The notes: generated from the letters alone by a model not told the origin. A stretch of DNA of 64,000 bases from Oscillospiraceae bacterium (GCA_910575265.1 CAJTEA010000007.1:62001-126000), one strand, 5' to 3'; positions 16,616 to 26,076 are shown, counted from the stretch's first letter. Program-made: numbers and translations.

Positions 16616-16644
16616 TTGACTGTACTATAGATTTATGATATAAG
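16616..16644 (+). promoter_or_regulatory. Promoter of the MerR-type gene
   Basis: TTGACT (16616-16621), 17-nt spacer, TATAAG (16639-16644), in the AT-rich gap between divergent hisD-like and merR-like genes. The spacer is normal, not the 19-nt spacer of MerR-activated promoters. Confidence 0.6.
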
Positions 16645-16672
16645 GGTATCAGCGGAACAGGAGGTGCTCTAT

Positions 16673-17929
16673 ATGAAAATCGGGCAGGTGGTACAGAGGT
16701 ACAACATTCCCGTCAATACCTTGTATTTCTATATCAACAGCGGCCTGTTGGTCCCACCCAGGCGGAACAGCCAGTATGTCTTTGACGATCACACGCTGGA
16801 GGAGCTGGAGTGGCTGCTGGAGCTGAAAAATCTGGAGTTCCCTCTGAAAACAATTCACCGTCTGCTCTCCCTGCGGCGAATCTCCAACTTCTGCTCCGAG
16901 GAGGATCAGGCGGAGCTGCGGGCTATTTTCCAGGCCCAGGCGGAGGAGCTGAAACGGCGGGAAACACAAATATCCGCGGCCCGGCAGAGGGTAACCCGAA
17001 CAATTTTCGAGCTGGAACAACGTCCCACCGCCGGAATCAGGACGGGAGTTCCCATCCGTATGCTGCACCTGCTTTGCTGCCCCAGCTGCAAAGGAGAGCT
17101 GATGCTGGAAAACGCCAGCATGAGCCAAACCTATGTCTTTCAGGCCACCTTGCGCTGTGGACGCGGATGCGGCTACACAGCGGCCATCAAGGATGGCATC
17201 TTACAGACCAGGAACATCAACACCAGCCTGTATGACAAGCCGGACACCACCCGCGAGCTGTACCGGGATCTGCCCTCCATGACCCTCAGCCTCTATGAGC
17301 GTTCCTACCACTGGCTGGAAGAGCATATTCGCGGCCAAATTGTCCATGGAAAGGTGTGGCTGGAGGGATATGTGAACGCCTGGTTCTTTTTCCACAACCA
17401 TCTGGAGCTCCTGGACCAGCGGGATTCCCTGATTGTGATTGACAAATTCCCGGAGACACTGCTGGCCTATAAGCGGGTAATGGAACGGCAGGGCCTGCCC
17501 TGCGATATTCTCTATCTCTCCGATTGCAGCGCGACACCTCCCATTCGGGACGGCGTGATTGACTGTGTCATGGATTTCTTTGCCGTAAATGAACACAATT
17601 TCTACCATATGGACCTCTATTTAAATCAGCTGCTGCCTTATCTGAAACAGGACTGCGACCTGTTCGGCGTCTATTTCTTTTTTCAAAACGGAGGGGCCTC
17701 TATGCGAAAGCTGTTGGCTGACTATCCCGAGGCTTCCCCGAATAACTTCAATATTCGCTGGTTCTTTCAGGAGCTGAAACAGAATTTCCATCTCCTTGAG
17801 ACCTCCGATTGCGGTTTTTCTCTGGATTCCGGAGATAATCTGGGCCTCGGCTTCCACATTCCGGGCGAAGAGCTCCATTTACAGCCCTATTTTGCCAGAC
17901 TTCGCCGCGGCGCCGGAGCACCGGTATGA
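16673..17929 (+). CDS. MerR-family HTH protein with zinc ribbon and methyltransferase-like C-terminus
   Basis: A 418-residue multidomain protein. Residues 1-70 are a MerR winged helix (KIGQVVQRYNIPVNTLYFYI). Residues 75-115 look like the dimer coiled coil. Residues 130-175 hold a four-cysteine ribbon (CPSC at 136-139, CGRGC at 162-166) like the N-terminal ribbon of RlmA-type and Trm112-linked methyltransferases. Residues 190-418 look like a class I methyltransferase fold, but I see no clear glycine-rich SAM motif I. The ribbon and this fold may therefore form a sensor rather than an enzyme. The ATG at 16673 has AGGAGG eight bases upstream. It is divergent from hisD-like plus permease, its likely targets. 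Confidence 0.75.
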   Translation: MKIGQVVQRYNIPVNTLYFYINSGLLVPPRRNSQYVFDDHTLEELEWLLELKNLEFPLKTIHRLLSLRRISNFCSEEDQAELRAIFQAQAEELKRRETQISAARQRVTRTIFELEQRPTAGIRTGVPIRMLHLLCCPSCKGELMLENASMSQTYVFQATLRCGRGCGYTAAIKDGILQTRNINTSLYDKPDTTRELYRDLPSMTLSLYERSYHWLEEHIRGQIVHGKVWLEGYVNAWFFFHNHLELLDQRDSLIVIDKFPETLLAYKRVMERQGLPCDILYLSDCSATPPIRDGVIDCVMDFFAVNEHNFYHMDLYLNQLLPYLKQDCDLFGVYFFFQNGGASMRKLLADYPEASPNNFNIRWFFQELKQNFHLLETSDCGFSLDSGDNLGLGFHIPGEELHLQPYFARLRRGAGAPV

Positions 17930-17977
17930 ACGGAACCCCCTGATACTCGTGGCCATCACCGTCACTCAGACAAAATG

Positions 17978-18018
17978 AAAGGGCTCGCTGTCTGCTTTTC
18001 ACAGACAACAAGCCCTTT
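17978..18018. terminator. Two-level hairpin between convergent merR-like gene and glpK
   Basis: Outer stem AAAGGGCT / AGCCCTTT and inner stem TGTCTG / CAGACA. The flanking T tracts are short, so strength is uncertain. Confidence 0.5.
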
Positions 18019-18132
18019 CGGCCGCCTGAACCATTTTCCCCAATCTGTGCCTGCCGTTCGGGTGTGACAATTTACACCGGAAGCGGCGTCCTGTATACAC
18101 CTGGCTCAAAATCACGAGCCATAAAAGAGCCC

Positions 18133-19617
18133 TTACAGGGCGCGCACCCGGCTTACCGCCTCATGCCAGCCGGACAGCAGGGCGGTCCGCTTCTCCGCCT
18201 CCATGTTGGGCTGATACAGGCGGTCAAGGGTCCAGTTCTTCCAAATATCTTCCAGACTGGCCCACATACCGGTGGCCAGACCGGCCAGATAGGCGGCTCC
18301 TAAGGCGGTGGTCTCCCGAATTTTGGGCCGCTGGATGGTCCGGTCCACAATATCCGCCTGGAACTGCATCAGAAAATCATTGGCGGAGGCCCCACCGTCC
18401 ACCCGCAGCTCCCGCAGGGGGATACCGGTATCCTCCTCCATGGCCCGGAGAACGTCGGCGGTCTGGTAGGCAATGGACTCCAGCGCCGCCCGGATGATGT
18501 GGTCCCGGCCCGCGCCCCGGGTCAGGCCCAGAATGGCCCCCCGGGCATCCATGTCCCAGTAGGGCGCGCCCAGCCCGGTAAAGGCGGGCACCACATAGAC
18601 CCCGGCGGTGTCAGGCACCTTCTGGGCAAAATATTCAGTGTCCTTCGCGTCGGAAATCAGCCCCAGCTCGTCCCGCAGCCACTGGACCACCGCCCCGCCC
18701 ACAAAGATGCTGCCCTCCAGAGCGTACTGCACCTTGCCGTTCAGGCCGATGGCAACGGTGGTAAGCAGGCCGTTCTTACTGACGAAGGGAGTCTCCCCCG
18801 TGTTCATCAGCAAAAAGCAGCCTGTGCCGTAGGTGTTTTTGGCCACCCCCGGCTCGAAGCAGGTCTGTCCAAAGAGGGCGGCCTGCTGGTCCCCGGCGAT
18901 GCCGGCGATGGGCACCTCCACCCCCTGAATGTTCACCGTCCCGTAAACCTCGCTGGAGGAGCGCACCTCCGGCAGCATGCCCATGGGGATGTCCAGCCGC
19001 TTGCAGATGGCCTCGTCCCACCGCAGATCGCAGATATCATACAGCATGGTGCGGCTGGCGTTGGTACAGTCGGTGACGTGGACCTTTCCGCCGGTGAGCT
19101 TCCAGATCAACCAGCTGTCCACCGTGCCAAAGAGGAGCGTTCCCGCCTCCGCCTGTTCCCGGGCCCCAGGGACGCGATCCAGAATCCACTTGATTTTGGT
19201 GGCGGAGAAGTAGGCGTCGATGAGCAGGCCGGTGCGGTCCCTTACATAGTCCACAAAAGCGGGGTCGGCCTTCAGCTCCTCGCACAGCCCGGCGGTGCGG
19301 CGGCACTGCCACACAATGGCGTTGTACACCGGACGGCCCGTCTCCTTGTCCCAGACGATGGCCGTCTCCCGCTGGTTGGTGATGCCGATGCCCGCCAGCT
19401 CCCGGACATCCACCCCGCTCTGGGCCAGCACCTCCATCAGCACCCCGTACTGGCTGGACCAGATCTCCATGGGGTCGTGCTCCACCCAGCCGGGTTTTGG
19501 GTAAAACTGGGTAAACTCCTTCTGGGCCATGGCGACGATGTTCTGCTCCCGGTCGAAGAGGATACAGCGGCTGCTGGTGGTCCCCTGGTCCAGGGCGGCG
19601 ATGTAGCGCTTTTCCAT
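18133..19617 (-). CDS. glpK: Glycerol kinase
   Basis: Phosphorylates glycerol to sn-glycerol 3-phosphate. A full-length FGGY kinase of 494 residues starting [20 protein letters not shown] at the ATG at 19617, behind AAAGGGGGA. The catalytic aspartate sits in [12 protein letters not shown], and [15 protein letters not shown] and the C-terminal [15 protein letters not shown] are the standard nucleotide-site motifs. It stands alone here, with no glpF, glpD or glpP neighbour. No obvious catabolite-response element was found upstream. Glycerol entry would feed glycolysis or phospholipid synthesis. Identification is secure. Confidence 0.97.
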   Translation of the reverse strand: MEKRYIAALDQGTTSSRCILFDREQNIVAMAQKEFTQFYPKPGWVEHDPMEIWSSQYGVLMEVLAQSGVDVRELAGIGITNQRETAIVWDKETGRPVYNAIVWQCRRTAGLCEELKADPAFVDYVRDRTGLLIDAYFSATKIKWILDRVPGAREQAEAGTLLFGTVDSWLIWKLTGGKVHVTDCTNASRTMLYDICDLRWDEAICKRLDIPMGMLPEVRSSSEVYGTVNIQGVEVPIAGIAGDQQAALFGQTCFEPGVAKNTYGTGCFLLMNTGETPFVSKNGLLTTVAIGLNGKVQYALEGSIFVGGAVVQWLRDELGLISDAKDTEYFAQKVPDTAGVYVVPAFTGLGAPYWDMDARGAILGLTRGAGRDHIIRAALESIAYQTADVLRAMEEDTGIPLRELRVDGGASANDFLMQFQADIVDRTIQRPKIRETTALGAAYLAGLATGMWASLEDIWKNWTLDRLYQPNMEAEKRTALLSGWHEAVSRVRAL

Positions 19618-19725
19618 AGTGTTCCCCCTTTCTTTTGCTTTCCATATTATACCCCAGACCGGAACAGAAAACAAGGATGAGAAAGCGGCGGATGCCGGAA
19701 GCATCCGCCGCGGGGAAGGATTCAG

Positions 19726-19993
19726 TTAACCGGCGTAGGGCTTGTCCGTCTCCACATAGACGCCCCGATCGGCGGACCAGCCCACGTTGAAGCCCAGAGC
19801 CGCGCCCAGGTCACGGAGCTTGATGTAATTTGTCCCGTCGCCGTTGGCATCCAGCAGGGCGTACATCTGGAACTCCACTTTTTTGCTGTCCACTGTCACG
19901 GTCTGGGTGCTGGCCTTGGCTGTCCAACTGGCGGGGATGGAGTCCGCAGTGATGTCGGGGGTGTTGGGCTGGTTCGAGCTATTATTCAGATTT
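19726..19993 (-). pseudogene. C-terminal stalk-domain fragment of a lost surface protein
   Basis: Starting immediately after the gamma-glutamyltransferase stop, in another frame, about 88 codons read NLNNSSNQPNTPDI, then SKKVEFQMYALLDANGDGTN and YIKLRDLGAALGFNVGW. This is the C-terminal half of a copper-amine-oxidase-like stalk domain (Pfam PF07833), common at the ends of secreted proteins in Oscillospiraceae. No start codon with a ribosome site lies in frame near its beginning, and no upstream protein body exists. I read it as the remnant of a larger gene whose front was lost when ggt came to lie next to it. Confidence 0.6.
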
Positions 19994-21622
19994 TTACCAC
20001 GCCGCGATGGTCCCGTCGCACCGGGGCTCGGTGCCGCCGATGAGCAGGCCGTTTTCGGTACGCCAGATGATCTGTCCCCGGCCCATGTCGATGGGGTCGT
20101 CGATGACCTCCACCTCGTGGCCCATGGCGGACAGCGCCTCCGCAACCTCCGGCGGGACCTCCCGCTCCAGTTGGATGTGCTTTCCGCCAATCCACTGGCA
20201 CCGGGGGGCGTCCAGGGCCTCCTGGGGGTTCATGTGGTAGTCGATGGTGTTCACCAGCACCTGAACCTGTCCCTGGGGCTGCATGAAGGCTCCCATCACC
20301 CCGAAGGGACCCACGGCCTCGCCGTCCCGCATCAAAAACCCGGGAATGATGGTGTGGTAGGACTTCTTCCCGCCCGCCAGACAGTTGTCGCTGTCCGGGT
20401 CCAGGGAGAAGTTGGCCCCCCGGTTCTGGAGGGAAATGCCCGTTCCGGGAATGGCCACCCCCGCCCCAAAGGTGGTGTAATTGCTCTGGATGTAGGATAC
20501 CATGTTGCCCTCCCGGTCGGCGGTACACAGGTAGATGGTACCGCCGCAGGAGGGGTCGCCCGCCTCGGGGAGCAGCGCCCGACCGGTTACCAGCGCCCGA
20601 CGGCGGGCGGCGTATGTCTCGGACAGCATGTCCGCTACCTTTGTTTTCATGTACCGGGGGTCGGCCACGTAGGTTTTGGTGTCGGCGAAGGCCAGCTTGA
20701 GAGCCTCCATGATCTTGTGATAGGTGCCGGCGCTCTCCCGCTCCGGATCAAGCTCCAGACCGTTGAGAATGTTCAGCGCCATGAGCACGGTGATTCCGTG
20801 GCCGTTGGGAGGGATCTCACAGACAGTATAGCCCCGGTAGTTGGCGGTGATCGGCTCCACCCACTCCGGGCGGTAATCCCGGAAATCGTCCTCGGTAAAA
20901 TAGCCGCCTGTCTCCCGGCTGAAGGCCACAATTTTTTTCATGAGCGGGCCCCGGTAATAGCTCTCACAGCTGGTCGCGGCCAGCTCCTCCAGGGTTTGGG
21001 CGTACTCCTCCCAGCGGAACAGCTCCCCCGCCTTATAAGGGCTGCCGTCCTCCCGCGTGAAGGCGTTCCACCAGTAGGCGTGGGGCTCCGGGTTTCGTTC
21101 CATAGCCCGTTTGACGCGCGGGGCGTCCTTGGCCCACTGGCGCGCCACGTTGACGGGGACGGGGACGCCCTCCCGCGCGTAGGAGATCGCCGGAGCGAAC
21201 AGCTCCGTCAGGGACTTGGATCCAAAGCGGCGGTTCAGCTCCGCCCAGCCGCCGGGCGCGCCGGGGACCATGGTGGGTATCCAGCCCTCGGTAGGCACGC
21301 GGTCAAAGCCCAGCTCCCGGACCAACCGGGCGCTGAGGGCGGCGGGAGCCGCTCCGCTGGCGTTCAGGCCGTAGAGCTTTTTCTCCTTCTCCACCCACAC
21401 CAGGGCGAAGCAGTCGGAACCCAGGCCGTTTCCGGTGGGCTCCAGCAAAGGCATGGCGGCGGCCATGGCCACGGCGGCGTCCACGGCGTTTCCGCCGGCC
21501 TTTAACAGCTCCAGGCCGATCTGCGCCCCCAGAGGGACGGAGGTACAGGCCATCCCCCGGCGGGCGTACACCACATTGCGCCGGGAGGGGTACCGATACT
21601 GGCAGGGGTTGAACTGAGGCAT
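19994..21622 (-). CDS. Gamma-glutamyltransferase family protein (YwrD type)
   Basis: An Ntn hydrolase of 542 residues that would cleave itself before a threonine. The classical TTHxS around the nucleophile is GTIYLC here (Thr about residue 362), with GNMVSYIQSNYTTFGAG following, a pattern I associate with the YwrD branch rather than true Ggt. GGNAVDAAVAM and GSDCFALV in the large subunit are typical. The ATG at 21622 follows TGGAGA. No signal peptide is visible, so it should be cytosolic, unlike secreted Ggt. The substrate (glutathione or another gamma-glutamyl compound) is uncertain. Confidence 0.88.
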   Translation of the reverse strand: MPQFNPCQYRYPSRRNVVYARRGMACTSVPLGAQIGLELLKAGGNAVDAAVAMAAAMPLLEPTGNGLGSDCFALVWVEKEKKLYGLNASGAAPAALSARLVRELGFDRVPTEGWIPTMVPGAPGGWAELNRRFGSKSLTELFAPAISYAREGVPVPVNVARQWAKDAPRVKRAMERNPEPHAYWWNAFTREDGSPYKAGELFRWEEYAQTLEELAATSCESYYRGPLMKKIVAFSRETGGYFTEDDFRDYRPEWVEPITANYRGYTVCEIPPNGHGITVLMALNILNGLELDPERESAGTYHKIMEALKLAFADTKTYVADPRYMKTKVADMLSETYAARRRALVTGRALLPEAGDPSCGGTIYLCTADREGNMVSYIQSNYTTFGAGVAIPGTGISLQNRGANFSLDPDSDNCLAGGKKSYHTIIPGFLMRDGEAVGPFGVMGAFMQPQGQVQVLVNTIDYHMNPQEALDAPRCQWIGGKHIQLEREVPPEVAEALSAMGHEVEVIDDPIDMGRGQIIWRTENGLLIGGTEPRCDGTIAAW

Positions 21623-21662
21623 GCTGTCTCCACTCCATTTCCGGCCCGTGCCGGGCCTGTGT

Positions 21663-21983
21663 TCAGGTACGGGGCTTCTTCTCCCCCAAAAATTCCACAA
21701 AGGACATCGCGGTCCTGCGGTCCGCCTCCGGCAGAGCGCGATAGGCGGCGCAGAGCTTTTTTAGTGAAGCCTCCTCCCGCAGGTCGGAATGACCCAGCAG
21801 GTAGTCCAAGCTGACCTCAAACAGGTCCGCGATCCGTTTCAGAATGATCTCATCCCGGGGAAAATGATTCCCGCTTTCATAAAAGCTGATCATGCGGGGC
21901 GAAATATCCACCGCCTGGCCCAGCGACACCTGGGTCATTCTTTTTTCCTGCCGCAGCTGGCGGAGCCGATCACTAAACGTCAC
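21663..21983 (-). CDS. XRE-family HTH regulator
   Basis: A 106-residue protein with an N-terminal Cro/CI fold: TQVSLGQAVDISPRMISFYE for helices 2-3 and VSLDYLLGHSD at the end of the domain. The C-terminal third (ALPEADRRTAMSFVEFLGE) is a short helix pair. Of two in-frame GTG starts I choose 21983, seven bases after GAGGTGA. It sits between the Hsp70/J-like pair and gamma-glutamyltransferase, all leftward, and might regulate either. There is no direct evidence for a target. Confidence 0.82.
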   Translation of the reverse strand: MTFSDRLRQLRQEKRMTQVSLGQAVDISPRMISFYESGNHFPRDEIILKRIADLFEVSLDYLLGHSDLREEASLKKLCAAYRALPEADRRTAMSFVEFLGEKKPRT

Positions 21984-22086
21984 AACAATCACCTCACCGC
22001 TATTATCCTAAAAATGTGTGACAAAATCATGAATTTGATTGAAATTTGCCAAAAACAGTCGATTGAGTAGTGAAGTTTCCAGCCTC

Positions 22087-24219
22087 TCAGTCCACCCTGG
22101 TCCAGGGGTAAAACAGCATGAATGTACCCCGGTCCCCCCAATAGAGCAGACGGTAAAAGCCGAGCTGGTCTTCGGTATTGCCTGTCTCCCAAAAGTTTCC
22201 CGGGACGCAGTAGATGTTCCGCAGTTTCGGGTACACGTAATATTCCATGGCCACCGCGCCGTCCCCGTCTAGGCCCAGGAGCTTGACGCACTCGACCCCC
22301 CACATCCGGGCCATGCCTCCGTTGACCAGCTCGTAGCGCTCCCCCGCCTCCCGGACGAAGTCCCAATCCAGCTCCAGCTCCTTGAGAATCTGGGCGCAGA
22401 CGGCGTGGGCAAAGCCGTCCTTATACAGGCTCTGGATCTGCGATGTGGAATATACCTCGGTGGCAAGATTTATACGGATCAAGACAATCCGGCCCTCCTC
22501 CATCTCCCGGCTGCACAGCACAAGGCCGCAGTTGGACGGCACAGCGTCATACCATTTCTCCTCCCGCAGCTCCTCCAGCAGCGCGCCCAGATCCTCAATG
22601 ATCTCCTCTCCGTCCTCTTCCGGGAGGGTGATGATAAAGGTCCCGGAGACATCCCCCCGGCCCAAATCCTGGTCCAGGCTGTTTACCGGGGGCATATCGT
22701 GCTTTTGGGCAAACTCCTTCAGCGCCCAGTACATCAGCATCTCCGGCAGATTGGTGGTGTATCCGGCCTTGCCGTGTTTGATATCCCGGTCGCCGTCAGG
22801 TCCGGCCAGAAACACTTTGGACACATCAGGCTCCAGATAGAACAAATTGCTGTTGTCCTCCTTGGGATACTGGTTGTAAAGGGAGGCCACCTCCACTCCG
22901 TAATCCCGCTCGATATACTGGCAGGTCTGCTCCCGGGGGTCCTTGGTGGGCAGGAGGTCTCTCAGATCCAAGCCGGGGTGTGTCCGCGCCCAGGACATCA
23001 TCACGACCAGCGCCGCCACGCAGGCAACGCCGAGGAGGATAGACCGCCGTTCCTGTTTTTTGCTGACCTTCTGACCTCTGGCCCGCCTCTCCAGATTGCC
23101 GGTGATAACAACCTTTCGTACCACCCAGACAATCCAGACCACACCCAGGCTGACGCCAAGGGAGGGGATCAGGCCCCAATCCAGAAGAGGGCCAAGGACA
23201 AAGGGAAAGGCCAACCCCAGAACCACGCCCAGGATGGCAAGGTTCCGCTCATGGTTTTTCTCAGAATTCGCCGCCCTCCAGGCGGGAAGGAGCATCTGGT
23301 ACAGCGGCCGCAGCTCGGGGCGGGACACCCCCTTGTCAAAGCCGTAGGCCTGAAACAGAGCCAGCTTAACCTTCTGGGTCAAACTTTTGGCGCTGACAAA
23401 ATCCTCCAGGCCAAAAATCAGGTCGAGGGTCCCCTTATTCCGCTGGAACAGGGGGCTTTGGAAAAACTTCTGCCACTGCTCCGCCCCGGCCTGGGCGGAG
23501 TACATCATCTCGATGGTGTGAAGGATCGTCTCGGTGCCCTGCCAGCGCTCCTCCCGCTGGCGAAAGTGGAGATTCAGCTGCTCCTCCCGGTTCCTCCACT
23601 GCCGCCGGCGCTCCTGGAACTGCTGCCGCTGGGCCTTCCGGCGCTCCTCGCCCCGGCGGCGGCGGGCCTCCGCCCGTTCCGCCTCACCCTCGGCAAAGAG
23701 GCGCTCAAAATCAAAGTCCCGCTCATCCTCTTCCGGGGGGTGGGGCAGTTCACCGTCCTCATCCAGCAGCTCATCGAAGTCGAAATCCCGCTCGTCATCC
23801 CGATGGGAGAACTGAGGCCGCTCCCCCTCCTCCTGGAGCAGCTCCTCATAGTCGAAGTCCCGCTCGTCATCCCGGTGGGAGAACTGAGGCCGCTCTCCCT
23901 CCTTCTGGATCAGCTCCTCATAGTCGAAGTCCGACTTCTCCGATTCAGCTTTTTCTTCCGGCGTTTCAATTTCCTGGATGTCATCCTCCCGCGTGGCATA
24001 ACGGGAAGGAGGCGTATCCTCCGCCTGGGGGAACGGCTTTTCCCGCTTTTTCTGCTGGCGGGCCATGCGGCTGGCCAGCTGATAGGCGGAATGGAGGCGC
24101 TGGAACCCCTCCGGGTCCTCCTCAGGGTGGGTTGTCTTCAGCTTTTCGGCGTAGGCGTGGCGCACCTCAGACAGCCCGGAGGGACCGGGCAGGCCCAGTT
24201 GGCTCCAGGGCCAGCTCAT
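22087..24219 (-). CDS. Membrane-anchored J-domain-like co-chaperone partner of the adjacent Hsp70
   Basis: A 710-residue protein encoded with an Hsp70. Residues 1-50 resemble a J domain, ending in GFQRLHSAYQLA, but the diagnostic HPD is HPE (31-33). Residues 97-179 hold a tandem acidic repeat, DFDYEELxQxEGERPQFSHR plus DDER, three and a half copies. A charged coiled coil (180-230) follows, then three membrane helices near 328-345, 351-368 and 392-410. The last 300 residues have no family I recognise and may face outside. Its ATG overlaps the Hsp70 stop by four bases. A single client-specific chaperone unit at the membrane is the natural reading. Confidence 0.75.
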   Translation of the reverse strand: MSWPWSQLGLPGPSGLSEVRHAYAEKLKTTHPEEDPEGFQRLHSAYQLASRMARQQKKREKPFPQAEDTPPSRYATREDDIQEIETPEEKAESEKSDFDYEELIQKEGERPQFSHRDDERDFDYEELLQEEGERPQFSHRDDERDFDFDELLDEDGELPHPPEEDERDFDFERLFAEGEAERAEARRRRGEERRKAQRQQFQERRRQWRNREEQLNLHFRQREERWQGTETILHTIEMMYSAQAGAEQWQKFFQSPLFQRNKGTLDLIFGLEDFVSAKSLTQKVKLALFQAYGFDKGVSRPELRPLYQMLLPAWRAANSEKNHERNLAILGVVLGLAFPFVLGPLLDWGLIPSLGVSLGVVWIVWVVRKVVITGNLERRARGQKVSKKQERRSILLGVACVAALVVMMSWARTHPGLDLRDLLPTKDPREQTCQYIERDYGVEVASLYNQYPKEDNSNLFYLEPDVSKVFLAGPDGDRDIKHGKAGYTTNLPEMLMYWALKEFAQKHDMPPVNSLDQDLGRGDVSGTFIITLPEEDGEEIIEDLGALLEELREEKWYDAVPSNCGLVLCSREMEEGRIVLIRINLATEVYSTSQIQSLYKDGFAHAVCAQILKELELDWDFVREAGERYELVNGGMARMWGVECVKLLGLDGDGAVAMEYYVYPKLRNIYCVPGNFWETGNTEDQLGFYRLLYWGDRGTFMLFYPWTRVD
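23683..23931 (-). repeat. 72-nt tandem coding repeat in the J-like protein gene
   Basis: Two nearly identical 24-codon units followed by a diverged 23-codon unit and a half unit, each beginning DFDYEEL or DFDF. The unit is acidic and rich in Asp, Glu and Arg. Confidence 0.85.
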
Positions 24220-25961
24220 GTCTCCTCCTCCTCGTCCTCCTCATTGGCCAGAGGGTTCAGGTCCAGAGGCGGCAAATCCCCCAGGCCGATGTAGGCCTCC
24301 GCCTGGTCGAAAAATTTCTCGGCCCGGCGGCTGGCCTTGGCAATGCGGAGGTTTTCCTGGGTGGACAGCTGCATCTGATACCAGTCCAGCATGTAGGCCA
24401 CCTGATCCCGCATCCGGCCCACCGTCATGGCGTACAGCCGCTCTCCCCGGGCGATGAGGGTGCGGGGGCCCTCCTGGTCTCTGGGATTGAGCTTCAGGGC
24501 CTCCAGCTCCTTCAGCCGCCGCTCCACCTCCTCCTCGCTCATGCCGGAGCCCTGGAGTACCAGCCGGCCGGTCTGGCCGTCCTTGGCCACCACGTCCACC
24601 TCCAGCAGGCCGTTGATGTCATATGTAAAGCGCACCCGGACATACTGCTGCCCCCGGGGCGCGGGAGGTACGCTGATCTCCAGGTGGCCCAGGTAGGTGT
24701 TGTCATCGCAGTAGCGCTGCTCCCCCTGATACACCTTGATGTCCAGCGAGCGCTGGTTGTCCCGCGCGGTGTAATAGATGCCCTCCTTGCTGGTGGGCAG
24801 GACGCTGTTGCGCTCGATGATAGGGGACATCAAAGACTTGTCCGGCTGGGCCTCGTTCAGAACGTTGATGCCCAGGGTAAAGGGGCACACGTCGGTGAGG
24901 ACCAGCTCCCGCAGGTCGCCGGCCCGGGCCTTCATGCCGGAGCAGATGCCCGCGCCCACGGCAATGGCGGTGTCCGGCCGGGCTCCGGCGGCGGGCTCCC
25001 GGTTCAGGGCCTTGGCGATATACCGGCGTACCGCCGGCATATGGCTGGAGCCGCCCACCATCACCAGCTCGTCCAGCTCCTCCGAGCCCACTCCGGCATC
25101 CATAAACACCTTGCGTACCGGGACCAGCATCCGCTGGAACAGGGAGCTGCTCTTGCGGATCACCCACTCGTGGGTCAGGGCCAGAGAGGCGGAAATTTCC
25201 TCATCGGACACCGCCATAATCACCGGCTCCTGGGCGGTGAGAGCCATCTTGCAGGTCTCCGCCTGACGGATCAGGGTCTCCTGACGCTGACGGGACAAGG
25301 TGTCGAAATTCAGATTACAGTCAGCGCAGAAGCCCCGGGCGATGAGCTCGTCAAAGTCCCGGCCTCCCAGATAGTTGTCCCCGCTGACAGCGGTGACGCT
25401 GACCACGTTGTCAAACCGCTCCACCAGAGAGACATCCAAGGTGCCGCCGCCGAAGTCAAAGACCAGGCACACCTTGTCCTCGTCCCCCTCTCCGATGTGA
25501 CCGGCCACCGCGGCGGCGGAGGGCTCGTTCACCAGCCGCTCCACCGTCAGGCCGGCCAAGGCTCCCGCCCGCTTGGTGGCGGCGCGCTGGGCCTCGGCGA
25601 AATAGGCGGGGACGCTGACCACCGCCTCGTCCACCACCTCGCCCAGATAGGCCTCCGCGTCCTCCCGCAGGCGGCGCAGGACAAAGGAGGACAGGTCCTC
25701 CGCCGTAAAAAACCGGCCTCCCAGCTCATACCGGCGGCTGGTGCCCATGCTCCGCTTAAACCCGGCGGCGGTGCGCTCCGGATGGGAAATCAGCCGGTCC
25801 CGGGCCGCCGCCCCCACCAGAATGGACCCGTCGTCGTCCACGCTGACCACGCTGGGAGTCAGATACTCCCCCAGACTGTTTGGAATCAGCTCGCTTTTGC
25901 CGTCGCGCCACACAGCCGCCAGGCTGTTGGTGGTCCCCAAATCAATACCGATAATGGCCAT
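24216..25961 (-). CDS. Hsp70-family chaperone, HscC-like
   Basis: An ATP-dependent chaperone of 581 residues, shorter than DnaK (about 610-640). The nucleotide domain is complete: GIDLGTTNSLAAVW, the DFGGGTLDVSL phosphate loop, NEPSAAAVAGH and MVGGSSHMPAVRRYI. The substrate-binding beta domain (LGINVLNE, RNSVLPTSKEG) is present, while the helical lid is shortened and ends in an acidic NEEDEEEET tail. Cysteines in FCADCNL recall HscC. It lies away from grpE and dnaJ, and its only partner is the J-like protein whose start overlaps its stop. It is thus a specialised Hsp70, not the housekeeping DnaK. Confidence 0.9.
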   Translation of the reverse strand: MAIIGIDLGTTNSLAAVWRDGKSELIPNSLGEYLTPSVVSVDDDGSILVGAAARDRLISHPERTAAGFKRSMGTSRRYELGGRFFTAEDLSSFVLRRLREDAEAYLGEVVDEAVVSVPAYFAEAQRAATKRAGALAGLTVERLVNEPSAAAVAGHIGEGDEDKVCLVFDFGGGTLDVSLVERFDNVVSVTAVSGDNYLGGRDFDELIARGFCADCNLNFDTLSRQRQETLIRQAETCKMALTAQEPVIMAVSDEEISASLALTHEWVIRKSSSLFQRMLVPVRKVFMDAGVGSEELDELVMVGGSSHMPAVRRYIAKALNREPAAGARPDTAIAVGAGICSGMKARAGDLRELVLTDVCPFTLGINVLNEAQPDKSLMSPIIERNSVLPTSKEGIYYTARDNQRSLDIKVYQGEQRYCDDNTYLGHLEISVPPAPRGQQYVRVRFTYDINGLLEVDVVAKDGQTGRLVLQGSGMSEEEVERRLKELEALKLNPRDQEGPRTLIARGERLYAMTVGRMRDQVAYMLDWYQMQLSTQENLRIAKASRRAEKFFDQAEAYIGLGDLPPLDLNPLANEEDEEEET

Positions 25962-26049
25962 ATGCTCTCACCCCATCCCGCCGCCTTCGGGCGGTTTTCT
26001 TCTCTTGTATTATAATGCGGTTTGAGGAAAAAATCAACAGGCAACAAAC

Positions 26050-26076
26050 GGAGCACCCCCGGTTTGGGGGTGCTCC
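26050..26076 (-). terminator. Terminator after the short XRE gene
   Basis: A perfect 11-bp stem GGAGCACCCCC / GGGGGTGCTCC overlaps the stop codon of the XRE gene; the leftward tail is GTTTGTTG. Confidence 0.7.

Noticed and set aside
22405-26015. Long plus-strand frames opposite the Hsp70 and J-like genes
   Set aside because: The minus-strand proteins are clearly recognisable; the plus-strand frames have shadow composition.
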